In this document: positions 1-10,450 of the stretch, in pieces
How the letters are laid out: each line of letters starts with the position of its first letter
Numbering within the stretch: position 1 is the stretch's first letter
From: Onchocerca volvulus
Taxonomy: Eukaryota > Nematoda > Chromadorea > Rhabditida > Onchocercidae
NCBI GenBank assembly: GCA_000499405.2
Contig: HG738137.1
Coordinates: 15,204,233-15,268,232 of the forward strand
Reading direction: 5' to 3'
Length of the DNA stretch: 64,000 bases
The notes under the pieces: model-generated
What the model was told of the DNA's origin: nothing
The model's database searches: none
What the model saw: only the letters and a program-made list of their open reading frames with translations
Translations under genes and position numbers: made by a program

Positions 1-1607
1 CTCCGCACCACGATGTACAACGTCCACAATATAAAAGATTATTGAGAGCAACAGTATGGGCTCTTCGATTTATCAAATTAACTCATAAAAAAGAACTTCC
101 GTGGTTACTATTGTTATCCACCAAAGGAAATCAAATGACTAAGGACGACTATGAAATAGCAGAATGGTTGTTGATCCGACAAGCGCAATCAACCGAAATA
201 ACTGAAGAACAAATAAATACATGGAACTTATATCAAGATGAAACTAACAAAATATGGAGATCAAAGGGTCGTCTTGATAATTCGGAATTATGTAGTGAAT
301 GCAAATATCCTATCTATTTGCCAAATCATAACACCATTACTGAGCTTCTCATCAAACAGCAACATGAAGAGTTATATCATGCGGGAATAGCTCATACCTT
401 GTGTGAAGTAAGACGCAAATTCTGGATTCCTAAAGGACGATCCACAGTCAAACGTGTTATATCATCATGTATGGGTTGTAAACGCTGGACAGCTAAACCA
501 TTCAAACTACCGGAAATGCCAAACCTTCCTGAAACACGAGTGAAGCAATCAAGAACTTTTGAAAGGACTGGTTTAGACTACATGGGTCCGCTTTCAATCA
601 AATCTGATAATGGGATGATAAAGAGATGGATAGCTCTTTTTACATGTTTCACCACAAGGGCCGTACATCTAGAAGTAGTTGAGAATTTGACTGCTGAAAG
701 TTTTTTACATGTCTTGAGAAGATTTGTCGCTCGACGCGGATATCCAAATTTAGTCCTAAGCGATAATGCCAGCCAATTCCAATTGGTATTTAAAATCCTT
801 ATGGAAGAAAACGCTAATTTCCTAGCCGCAAAGGGTATTGTATGGAAAAATATAATACCAAAAGCACCATGGGCTGGAGGTGTATATGAAAGAATGATCG
901 GACTCACTAAACGGGCTCTAAAGAGAGCAATAGGCAGGAAACTCCTAAAGGAAAGAGAATTAATAACTTTAATAGTAGAAATAGAAGCAATACTAAATTC
1001 TCGTCCATTGACTTACGTCGGATTTGATGATTACAGAATCATACGTCCAATTGACTTTTTGTTACCTAATGCTTCATTGGATATTCCAACCAGTGTTGAT
1101 AGTAAAGATTATGACGAATATACTCCATATTCATTAAACACCAAAACCAAATTACTCAAGTATTGGTTCAATGCTCTCCAATCTTTAGATGTTTTTTGGA
1201 AATTATGGAAAGAAGAATATCTCACTAGCCTTCGGGAACGTACCCAGAAGGAACTGACTTCCCCTAGAGTAGTAGAAAAGCGAATTCCCCATGAGAATGA
1301 AATAGTCCTCTTAAACGAACCTGAAACACCTCGCGGTGTATGGCAGTTAGCTAGAATAACTAAACTCAACCAAGGAATGGATGGAAAGATAAGAAGCGCA
1401 ACAATACAATTACCAAATGGAAAAGAACTCAATAGATCAATCAGTGCGCTGTATCCCTTGGAAATAGACGACGTAGAACTCCTGCAAGACCAGTCAGATT
1501 CAATGGTAAAGGAACCAGATAAAGAACTTGTTGCTCGAAGAACGAGAAATGCGAGGAATAAACTTATTTCTTGGTCGCGGGAGTGTCGAGAATCCCGAAA
1601 TACTTGA
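1..1607 (+). CDS. BEL/Pao retrotransposon pol, C-terminal part (integrase), 5' end outside window
   Basis: The frame is open from base 3 to the stop at 1607, so the polyprotein continues upstream of the window. In order it shows a linker after RNase H, an H2C2 integrase zinc-binding domain (roughly residues 108-146 counting from base 42; H...H, then CMGC), and a DDE integrase core. All three acidic residues are visible: GLDYMGP, SDNASQF and GGVYERM. A C-terminal domain of the kind found only in Pao-type integrases follows (motif [14 protein letters not shown], then the GVWQLARI region). The protein would insert element cDNA into chromosomes. There is no stop or frameshift over about 535 codons, so this part could be functional or recently active. 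Assignment to BEL/Pao rests on the domain order; the family is not named more precisely. Confidence 0.93.
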   Translation, partial: PHHDVQRPQYKRLLRATVWALRFIKLTHKKELPWLLLLSTKGNQMTKDDYEIAEWLLIRQAQSTEITEEQINTWNLYQDETNKIWRSKGRLDNSELCSECKYPIYLPNHNTITELLIKQQHEELYHAGIAHTLCEVRRKFWIPKGRSTVKRVISSCMGCKRWTAKPFKLPEMPNLPETRVKQSRTFERTGLDYMGPLSIKSDNGMIKRWIALFTCFTTRAVHLEVVENLTAESFLHVLRRFVARRGYPNLVLSDNASQFQLVFKILMEENANFLAAKGIVWKNIIPKAPWAGGVYERMIGLTKRALKRAIGRKLLKERELITLIVEIEAILNSRPLTYVGFDDYRIIRPIDFLLPNASLDIPTSVDSKDYDEYTPYSLNTKTKLLKYWFNALQSLDVFWKLWKEEYLTSLRERTQKELTSPRVVEKRIPHENEIVLLNEPETPRGVWQLARITKLNQGMDGKIRSATIQLPNGKELNRSISALYPLEIDDVELLQDQSDSMVKEPDKELVARRTRNARNKLISWSRECRESRNT

Positions 1608-2066
1608 ACTCAAATTTCGTTTTTTTTATTATTCATCATTTATAAATGTATATATCTAAATTTAAAATTCGCTTCTAGACTCTCCTTTCCTTTCCTATCT
1701 TCTTAGCATAACTTTGTAAGCAACTGTCTTGCTCATACTGGAACGAGACAGTTGTATTGCATAACGATCAGTTATTACTGTAATGTATAACTGTTTATAA
1801 CTGTTTTGGCAAAATTTCAACATTTTTAACGCGGGTTGTAAATTTCAAATTAATCCTATAGTTTTCTTGTAAATTTTGGTCCATCGTTCTTCTTATGTGT
1901 TTTTTCTTGTTATATTATGGTCATCAAGTTATAATATGTCTAGCGCGTATTATTTCTTTAAATAAAGGTTTAATTACCCAAGTTTGAGGTCATCCAATCA
2001 ATTCAATTCAACGCCACGCCAACACAACAAAACGATACAACACAACCCCCTAGACACAACACACGG
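1608..2066 (+). mobile_element. 3' tail / LTR of the + strand BEL/Pao element (boundaries unresolved)
   Basis: This AT-rich non-coding tail directly follows the pol stop. It contains an AATAAA signal at 1961-1966 abutting an exact SL1 copy. A C/A-rich stretch ending in ...ACACAACACA near 2062 may be the LTR end. I could not find a clear terminal inverted repeat like the TGTCGC/GCGACA of the other LTRs here, so the LTR start (perhaps around 1725-1760) is uncertain. Immediately beyond it the sequence switches to an oppositely oriented gag relic, so the junction is probably a rearrangement or a nested insertion. Confidence 0.6.
1967..1988 (+). promoter_or_regulatory. Exact 22-nt SL1 spliced-leader sequence in an LTR (copy 1)
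   Basis: The sequence starts GGTTTAATTACCC and ends AAGTTTGAG, identical over 22 nt to the SL1 exon known from C. elegans and most nematodes. AATAAA sits directly upstream at 1961-1966 and GT directly downstream, as in an SL RNA donor site. There is no recognisable SL RNA body (Sm site, hairpins) after it, so this is not an SL RNA gene. Confidence 0.9.
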
Positions 2067-2074
2067 TGATATTA

Positions 2075-3499
2075 ACTATTATCGGACAATACTCACCGAC
2101 ATACAGAAAAACTTTCCACTACAACTATTGTGTTCTTGTCCGCAATAAAAACATTTTAATTTTCTCATGGAAGTCTTTTGTGAGTTGCCCCTTTTCATAC
2201 ATAGTTCACAAAGTCCTAACTTTTTCAACCTTTCCAGTCTTTCTTTCACAGTTGGAAATATATCACATTTGTCATTCCAGTGGTTACTTTCACAGAAAAT
2301 GCACGGCAATCGATTTTTTTCACTCTTCTGTGTCAATCTGGTAGGGTTTATTATTCTTTCTTTTGCTGTTGAGCAAACTGTTGTGCGTCTGATGTCATTC
2401 TCCCATTTCGATTATTCTCTTCCATACGATTTTGCACGTTGAAATTTTGTCCTATCTGTTAGACTTTTTATCGCAAGTTTCTCCTCGGAATCTTCTTCGA
2501 TTTTCATTTTTTCTTTCAGGTAATTGATGGTATTTTCCATTGTCCATTCTGGATTCCTATATTTCTTCTTTTTCAAGTTTTTAGCCATTTCTGGTGGTAT
2601 TCTTTCTATTACCATCACATTCATTTGCATTGTTTCTATATTCTCCCCCAATCCTTTTAGTTGAGATAATAAGTTCAGAAGCTCCCTTATCCTTCGAAAT
2701 GGTTCTTTGCTTGAGCATCGCATTCTTTCTAAACTTTTATATAATTCTCTTATTCTTTGGTTTCTGTCACCATATCGTTCATACAAATTCTTTATAGCCA
2801 GCGGATAGTTTTCTTCATTTACCATGAGGTGACTTATTCTTTTGCTTCTCCCTTCAAACTGCTTAACAGATGCATAAATTTTTGTGTTGGTGTTAAATCC
2901 GTCCTTTTGTGAATTGATTCTTCAAACTGGCTAATAAACTGTCCCCACATTCTCGGATTGCCATCAAATTCTACTGGACTCAAAGTCGGTGGTTTACTAG
3001 TCGTGATCAGCTTTTCTATTAATTCTTCTAGGCTTTTCTTTTGCCCTTCTTCTGGTGCTGATTCATTATCTCTCATTTCACATTTTCCTTTAACTTCTTT
3101 GAGTGCCTCATTTACTCGATTTAGTTCCGTCAGCATTGATGCTCTTTTATTATAAATCTTATTTCCTGTGTCAAAGAGACAATCTTCTTCATACAAGTAA
3201 TCTTCATATAATTTAACATCATTCTCCCATTCACCATCTTCTTCTGAACGCAATAATTCTTTCCATTCTATCTCCAATTTATTTGCCTTGGAGATTATAC
3301 CGTCTATCACTATTATTTGTTTTTCAATGCTAGATTTTTGCCTTACTAACCATTCTATTGTTTCTTCGTAACTTAATCCCGCTGGTGGTTTTTTTTCTTC
3401 TAACTCTGCTGCTTGTTCAATAGTCTTTGTAAGACACTGCAAATTCCTTCTTATGAGATATGAAGGAGAACTTTCTTTTCTTGTCTCCTGTCTACTCAT
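2075..3499 (-). pseudogene. BEL/Pao gag, - strand, frameshifted and truncated
   Basis: Three adjoining - strand frames make one gag. The first runs 3499-2834 from an ATG: coiled-coil, Glu/Lys-rich N-terminus, then SPVEFDGNPRMW and SLKGEAKE, typical of Pao gag. The second runs 2825-2412 (YPLAIKNLYERYGD, capsid-like). The third covers about 2411-2079 and carries two zinc-knuckle-like motifs, CIFCESNHWNDKC and CFYCGQEH. A TAA plus a frameshift near 2830 and another lesion near 2412 break the frame. It ends at 2079 without protease or reverse transcriptase, where it abuts the tail of the + strand element. It is the internal 5' part of the element whose 5' LTR lies at 3622-4155. Confidence 0.85.
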
Positions 3500-3578
3500 A
3501 TTCCTTTTCTCTCAATCACTTTCAATTCTAAGTTGATCCGTATAAGACTTACTTACTTCGTCGATTCTGTCTTGACGT

Positions 3579-3617
3579 ATCCTTGGGTCGCTGGTTCGAA
3601 TCCGGCTGGCTGGACCA
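3579..3617 (-). promoter_or_regulatory. Extended tRNA primer-binding site of the - strand BEL/Pao element
   Basis: Read on the element strand, TGG starts at 3617, four bases after the LTR end. On the + strand the segment reads as a tRNA 3' half. It has a T-arm GCTGG-TTCGAAT-CCGGC with a pairing stem, then a 7-nt acceptor strand, A and CCA. The match appears to continue upstream through ATCCTTGGGTC, which resembles the tRNA-Tyr variable region and anticodon stem as I remember them; G72 fits the C1-G72 pair of eukaryotic tRNA-Tyr. The acceptor 7-mer differs from the tRNA-Tyr sequences I know. A normal primer site is about 18 nt; here about 39 nt look tRNA-derived. Confidence 0.65.
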
Positions 3618-3621
3618 AAAT

Positions 3622-4155
3622 TGTCGCCGATTTTCTTAATCGTGACAATAATAAGAGTTCTTGTTTTATCGTGTTGTTATCGAATGTTTAGCGGTATCTC
3701 AAACTTGGGTAATTAAACCTTTATTACAGAAATTTAAATGACGCAATAACATACGAACAATTGCAAACAGTTATATCAATAAACGATGTAAATAACGATT
3801 TAAGTAATATATAAGAAAAAAATGAGGATAAGACATTAATAAGAAGAAATTTGATTAACCCAGACGATGGAACCGACCGCATCCTTGTTAGCTTCCTTCA
3901 AAAAATGATGCACTAAGGCATCTTTGTAACATGAAAATCTTTTCTTTATTAGCGCTTGAGATTGCGCTTGTATGGTGTAATTTACAACAGTATGAAACAA
4001 AGGTTAATGCTTTTAACATAGCTATAAACGGAGTCATTTAGTTTGAAACAAAGAAATAATTTTTTTTCTTTTTTACAACCATCAACGGTTACACATTATT
4101 CTTTTGAAACAAAGAAATCAAATTTGTCTGATCTTCCTCGCTCATTTCAGCGACA
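3622..4155 (-). mobile_element. 5' LTR of the - strand BEL/Pao element (534 bp)
   Basis: The ends are TGTCGC (starting at 4155) and GCGACA (ending at 3622), perfect 6-bp terminal inverted repeats identical to those of the solo LTR at 18174-18648. The first 60 bases (GCTGAAAT..GCGAGGA, then TTTCTTTGTTT) also match that LTR. Inside are a TATA-like CTTATATATT near 3800, AATAAA at 3720-3725 and SL1 at 3698-3719. The primer-binding site and gag follow in the expected order. The other LTR of this element is not in place, so no target duplication can be checked. Confidence 0.85.
3698..3719 (-). promoter_or_regulatory. Exact SL1 spliced-leader sequence in an LTR (copy 2)
   Basis: The reverse complement of CTCAAACTTGGG...AAACC is an exact 22-nt SL1. 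AATAAA on the same strand lies directly before it. Here the two following bases are AT rather than GT, so the SL-type splice donor is lost in this copy. Confidence 0.9.
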
Positions 4156-5370
4156 ACATTGATTGTCTCGGTGTCGAATTGTCAAGTAGTCGATTTGATG
4201 CAGAAAGTTGTAGAAAACTATTCCTCTCGAAAACTGAAATTGTATTCAAAGGCAAAGTCCAAGAATGAACCTTCTCTCAGAATCCGAACTTTATAGATCC
4301 TTTTGTGGTCCCTCCTTTTTCCTGATCTATTATTCTTTGCCACATGATTGGTCGACTTGGCCTTGTTTCGCTGCTGATCGGAGCATTTTGGCGGTAAATT
4401 TACTTGCCGTTTTGACGGGAAACATGTTTATCCTTTGTTAATAAACCTTTTGATGGTAAACATGTTACCATTTTGGCGGCTCATTTGAAATTTCGTCGCG
4501 TTTCTCGACCTCGAATTTAGGAAATTAAATCATCTTTCGGAATTTCTACAAGACTCGGAATGCCTTTTATCTCATTTTTGACCGTTATGAATTTCAGCTG
4601 CATTTAAAACAAAGAAACTTCTAACTTCATTTTTTGATTTTTATTCGACGATTTCGAAGAAGTGTTTAACCTCGATAAGCTGATCTGAATATTTCCAATC
4701 GTCCCGCAATTCAACTAACTAATCTTTCCTACCATTTTAAAGCTATATTTTTTTTACTGAATTCTTTTATATTTAGTTCCTAATTTTCTGTTACGTTGAT
4801 CTTCGGATTCATTACATTCTTTGAAAAGACGAGAGCTGCGAAATCCATGTCAAAAAAATGCCGCCGCATCTGTTTTGATTCTTAAAGTTTTCGTATTCAT
4901 TACTGCACTTTGCGGTAGAGATTTCTTTTCGCATCTATGAAATTCGCATTCATGGAAGATTAAGTTGTGATATTCCTTGCAATGCAAACACTCTTTTCTT
5001 TTTTCTTCACAGATGCATTTAGCAAAAATTCGCTATTTTAATGATCCTTACTGTAAAAAAAGCAAAGTCTGTTTGGTTTTTTCAGGTCCAGTATTACTGA
5101 TATGTACTGATCTAGCCTTTAAAAATGTTGTTTGCTGCGATAAGGACGAAGATTCCATTGACCGATCATTTTGCAGTCATCGATTATAGCTTTATTTCAT
5201 CAATTTCTTCTCTTCTAGTTTAGTGTTTGAAGGATGAATACTGATCGTTTCTTCGTCTCAATTGATTATCTTTTCCGTATACTACTTCAATCTGTTCCTT
5301 GGCCATGATATAATTCTTCCTTTTTGTCGATATATCTCATTTAAAACCATCCAGATAATATTGCTATGAT
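4156..5370 (-). mobile_element. Decayed BEL/Pao gag and LTR-promoter relic, - strand
   Basis: On the - strand, 5370-5180 begins with a broken gag piece (ATG GCC AAG GAA ... VVYGKDNQLRRR). About 5172-4800 then holds Cys/His-rich residues (ECLHCKEYHN, HRCEKK) like the gag zinc knuckles. The part near 4700-4560 matches the relic at 11560-12310. Around 4200-4440 is an LTR-like promoter with GGATCTATAAAG, similar to 7200-7430 and to the solo LTR at 18.4 kb. Many stops are present. The LTR at 3622-4155 is inserted directly beside it, so this is probably an older element hit by a younger one. The 4800-5172 block is absent from the 11.9 kb copy. Confidence 0.6.
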
Positions 5371-6562
5371 ATTTAATCCTATACTTGAGTGTTCGATAGC
5401 TTTATCTATGGTATTTTCAAGATTTGTAGTTTGCAGTCTTTTTTTTTTTTTTTTTTATATTCTCTCCACAATTTCAGAAAATATTTTATAAGCAAATTCT
5501 AACCAATCACTTTAAGGAAGTATTTAATGATAAATTGAATTGATGTTATTAAATCGCAAAATCTTTGTAATTTAATTTATTAACATTGATTATAGTTGTT
5601 TACTATTATAAATGCTGTTTTTACATAAAAAGTGATCACGTAACTACATTTTCTTAGTTCATTTTCAAAGAGCTTTTCACCACATTTGGTTAGTTTCTAT
5701 TTTCCGTTATAATTTACAAAACGACAAAATTTTAGAAGATATTTTTTTTTTCAAAAATTCTTGGACATATACAACAAAAAATGAAATGCATAGAAAATGC
5801 CTAAAATGAACATGATAATTCAACAATAAAATGGACAAATATAAAAAGTAAGAGAATAATGTTCAACTTAATTATTTGTTTTTATCTTTCCTTAAGCCAA
5901 TTTGTAAGTAATATCAAGGAAAATAAATTATGATTGCTACTATGTTGCGTCACTAGAAAAAAATGCAATCGGCGAAAAAATTATTTACTTTTTCCGATGC
6001 TCCGAAATAATAATCGTAACAATCTTGAAATATAGATCATTTCTCATATCTGTTATTAACAAGTTGACGATAATTTCACAATTCTTTCATGAAAGTCATT
6101 TCTACCTCTGTACAATCTTTTTTTCAACTTTATTAGTGATTTACTTCATATCTATGATCAATTCAAAAGCTTTATCATACTGCATTCTCAATCTCCAATC
6201 ATGTTCATACAGTTGTTTGGAAAAATGTTATGTCAATATAAATGGCTAATTAGTGAAACGTTGAAATAATTTTTGAAGCTGCTGCCAGTTAAACTTTTAG
6301 CCATTGTATTCATCTTGATTATGATTCTTACAAATCCTTTTTCTTCTCTCATTTACAAATTGCATTCTTATTTAGCCTCTTTTATTTGTAATTATTTTTT
6401 TATAATTTTCGCTTTTCTTTAAAAACTGTCCCAACTTTAATCATTTAAAGTTTCCAACGCAGTAAATTACAAAATCTTCAAATTTTATTCACTATATTTC
6501 TTATTTACTTTTCTGAAGTAATTGGCTGGAAATTTTTCAGGCTTATTATCAGCTTATTAAGT
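5371..6562. other. Intergenic, no gene seen
   Basis: AT-rich sequence with a poly(T) run near 5440 and several short unrelated frames that do not look coding. TTTTTCAG at about 6533-6540, just before the chemoreceptor ATG, is a likely trans-splice acceptor. Confidence 0.5.
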
Positions 6563-9500
6563 ATGGATTTATGTAAGCAAGCAAGTGAGTTGGCCCATAA
6601 CATCATATTCAGCATCATTCTTGTTGCTGTAATTATCATATCAACGATAGCAATTCTTCTTGAAATATGGATAATATTTAAAATAACAAATCGCATTTTA
6701 TTACATCAGAATACTCGGATTTTGATTATCATACATCAGCTATGGCTTATTATTCATTGTATCGGAAGGTTATTTGTCTTTTTTCCAAATATTCAAGTAC
6801 TAAAACTTTACTTTTTATAACTGAAAAAAAGTTTTGCTTTTTATAATCCAATAACACAATAATGTCAAACTCCTAAATATTGTCGTGAAAATAAATTTTG
6901 CGAATGCGACAATTCCTGTTAGAAAAAAGTATTTATTGAAAGAGCAACAATTACGAACAAACAATTCGAAAATATCCAAATGACTGATCACTGAGTTTCT
7001 TTTCTTTATTGCTCGTAGAAGTGATACTGCTCCTTGATTGTTGATTGTCCTATCGATTCGAATCGAACGATCGCTATGATCGTTGTACGGCATGCAAAAT
7101 AATATCCAAGTAGTATGATTTTTATGATAAGAAACAAAGTTACTCATACTATCGGTGGGAAAGTATACTGTCGGTGGGGAACCCTTGTAGTAGAAGACTG
7201 TTGTAGAAACACAGGCAGTCGTTGACTAATCGTGGAATAAGAATGTGCTTCTGCTCCAAATCTGATCCTTATATATACTTTCGGAATCCCTCCTTTCCTG
7301 ATCTCTAATTTGGCGCCTTATGATCTCGCTTTGTTTACCTATTAGTTGGAGCGTTTGGCGGCAAACACATTTGTCATACTGTATTAGACGTGTTGGTATA
7401 TTTGAAATTACGCATTTATTGAACTTCAACACCCATTTTTTATATTAATTTTCGGATTTTTCCGACAAATATAGAATTTATGAAATCCTTTCAAAACCTT
7501 CAACTTGTAAGTTATTCATCATAATAATGGTTCTGTAGTTTCAGAAAATGCCTTTCATTTAAATTTATAATATCGTTGCAAATAATTTTTTTCTGATTCC
7601 TTATGGGTGATCTGTTATAGAAAATTAATTTACAGAAAATGGAGAAACTTGTAGGGAACCCCCTATAGCTAGTGTAAAATGGAAAGAGCATGACTTGCAC
7701 GGTGAATTTCAGCGCAGAAAGGATTACTTTGAACATTTTTATCATTTATCACGATACTGTATTTTATGACACTAAAACAAACTGATGCAGAGTCATGTAA
7801 AACTAATCTGATTGCCGAAATCAACGTTATCATTTTTGATAATAGAGATTTTCGCGATTCGACAAGACCTATTACATGATAACTTGAAATAAAATACAGG
7901 AAAGTCGAAATATACAGCATTCATGCAAATTAAGTGCAGAGAAATCATTCAAATACAAGTAATGAACTAACCAATAATAAGCCAGAATGAGATAATCAAC
8001 TGAGTATTAAATCAAACTAAAAATCATGGTTAAATAAAAATCGATGTAAATGAAAAATGAACGGACAAATTGACTAGCTTGATTGATCGAATGCGTGACG
8101 ATTTGACGGATGTTGTTGAATTTAAATGATTCAAGTAACCAGCATATATTCACTCCTTCGAACAGCCTTTTCTACTAATTTCCAATTACGATGAATCTCT
8201 CAAAAATCAGATCGTAGAATAGAAGATATAGCAATTTAAATGGGTCCAATACCCGATAAAATTTTGCACATAATTTTTTTTTTGTTTTTCTTTGTTTTAA
8301 ATAGATTGAAGAATTTATTCGTTTATTGTAGAATAATTGCCCATACGTATGTATTAGTGCTATATCGGAAGACTTATGATGATCAGTGTGAATATATGAC
8401 ACTTCCATGGCAATGTTTCATAATGCGAACACCGATTACTTTGACATTGATTTTAACTGCAACTTCGATTCCTACAATAGTCATCGAGCGAGCTATTGCT
8501 ACGTACTTCTCATCAAGATATGAAAAATTCAGCAAAAGTGTTGGTGTTATTCTCGTCATAGTGCAGGTACGAAGGAGAACTTAAACTTGTCTTCAATCAT
8601 ATAAATAAATTCAGTTTAATATTTTCCCAGTATTTAAGGATAACCAATAACTCGATAATATTAAACAACCTAAATTTTGATTCTGCTTTATATTGATGCG
8701 ACGTAAAAAGCCTTTTAATAACTTAGATAGACAACTGGTTCTGAGAAATTAGTAACTTTTTAAGCGTGACTAAACATAAGTTTGAAATGCTTCATCATGT
8801 GATCTGGAAAAATGATATCACGATTATATTTGAAAAATATTTCATAATTACAAAACTTCAGTGTACCATTGGAATCGGATGTTTCGCTTATCTTGTTAGT
8901 GATTTTAAATTGTTTGATTCGGAGAAAGTGGTTTATTGTGCGACAGCAAATCGAAAAAACGCTTCAAAATCTGCTACGATTTTTGGCTTTTACATGATCA
9001 TCGATTTCATCTCTGCCTTAATATTTCCAATTTTATTTATCATTAACAAGGCAATTCATTATATTTCTTAATTTCCTAATTATAAATCATTCACTAACAG
9101 ATTAATTAACTTTCAAATTGATGTAATTATTGCATCTGTTCAAATTTTCTTGGAATTGAGTTCAGCCATGCACAGCTACCATATGTGATTTGATTAATAT
9201 ATTGTATAGATACCGCGTAATTCTAGTTCTAAGAGAATAAATGGATTAAAAATAATTGAGTGTAATAAAGAAATGTAAAAAACCTCGACAAGCTATCACT
9301 ACTAATTAGCAGATTTTTTCCTCAAACTTCTGATATGAACTCATTTATTTACTTATTAAATTTCATGCAACCATGCAATCATTATTCACTCTTAGAGTAA
9401 TAAGATAAACACTCTTTTTAATATATCTTTGTTTGTTAATGCGACAAATCATTTATTTAGAGATTTCGCCGTAACAAAATTCACGCCAACTTATCACAAC

Positions 9501-10450
9501 GTTATCAAATTATGGAGAACATAAATTCCATTCGAATATTATCACCAATGATTGCATTTCACTCTATACTTGTGGCGTTTTATATGGGCGCGCTGTTTCT
9601 GAATTTTGCTGTCGGCTTTAACTTTTCCTACAGACAATATGCTGTCTATTTGGAAAGTTCGTTCTCTTTTACAGTTTTAATCTTTTTGTAACAGCTACTT
9701 CTGTCGTCATTATATCACTTTGTTCTTTTTTTTTTTTTTGATTAACGATTACATTTCCTGTAGCAACCAATTATCATTTCCAACTTCATCTCCTTTACTC
9801 TGACCAATTTTGTCGTAAGCAATACAAAAGCAATAGAAAATGAACATTTTAGATTTATAAAATGTATCCAACATAGAAACAAAAATAAATTACAAATTAC
9901 TTGAGGAAATTTTAAAAATTAAACACAAAGCAACCCTGCATCAGAGGAGTTATTTGCAAATTATTCGGGAAATGAAAAGTTGGAAAGTGGTCTGAATTTT
10001 TCTTGCATTCACTCAATATTAAAGCTGAAAGCAGGTTCTTTTACTGTGAACTTCAAATATTGCTGATTTCTCGATACTTTTCATTCTCTAAAATTTCAGC
10101 ACTGTCCTATAAATTATTCAGTTTACTCGAAAAATTATGCTATCAAAGTATCATTGATACTAATCTGAGTTTGAAAAATGTTCAAATACATTTATCTGCA
10201 TGTTAAAGTTGCGAAAATTTTCACCACTTTCAGGTATACAACAAACTCCGATATACGCATTAACTTTACCGATTGCTTTAGTCTGGACAGAAAAATACGT
10301 CAGGAAAACTACTCAAAAAAATCGCCAGAAAGCTATAGAATTAAAGGGAACTGAAGCGGCTAACTATTACTTCGTATGTATTTTATTGCATTTTTATTTT
10401 ACAAAATTTTCGTTTAGTTTTTAGAAACTATAGTGAAAATAATCGTTTAG
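6563..10450 (+). CDS. Serpentine chemoreceptor, Srab-like 7TM GPCR, six exons
   Basis: Exons read as 6563-6768, 8332-8566, 8862-9050, 9461-9656, 10234-10373 and probably 10418-10450. All phases agree (2, 0, 0, 1, 0) and give about 332 residues, close to the usual 330-350. Family features include an N-terminal TM followed by LLHQNTRIL, then HCIGRIIAHTYV and a TM2/3 Cys (DDQCEYM...WQCFIMR). The ER motif is ATSIPTIVIERAIAT followed by FSSRYEKF; VVYCATANRKNA lies before TM5, LSQRYQIMENINSIR before TM6, and PIYALTLPIALVW is TM7. Members of this nematode-specific family detect chemical cues in sensory neurons. Intron 3 appears to start with GC (AACAAG|GCAATT). Intron 1 carries an LTR fragment. No frame lesion was seen, so the gene is probably intact. 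Class Srab rather than Sra is a judgement from memory. Confidence 0.75.
7150..7450 (-). mobile_element. BEL/Pao LTR promoter fragment inside intron 1 of the chemoreceptor gene
   Basis: On the - strand it reads GCCGCCAAACGCTCC ... GGCGCCAAATTAGAGATC ... GGAGGGATTCC ... AGTATATATAAGGATCAG. That is the same order of blocks as the U3/TATA segment near 4290-4450 and the solo LTR at 18.35-18.42 kb. No LTR ends, SL1 or target duplication could be found, so it is a fragment. It places a TATA promoter antisense to the host gene. Confidence 0.5.

Noticed and set aside
1967..1988. SL RNA gene cluster
   Set aside because: Each SL1 copy sits inside an LTR after AATAAA. No SL RNA body with an Sm-binding site or stem-loops follows, and there is no 5S rRNA nearby.
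3579..3617. tRNA gene
   Set aside because: Only the 3' half is tRNA-like. No acceptor 5' strand, D-arm or proper anticodon arm lies upstream, and the CCA is encoded, as expected for a primer site and not a eukaryotic tRNA gene.
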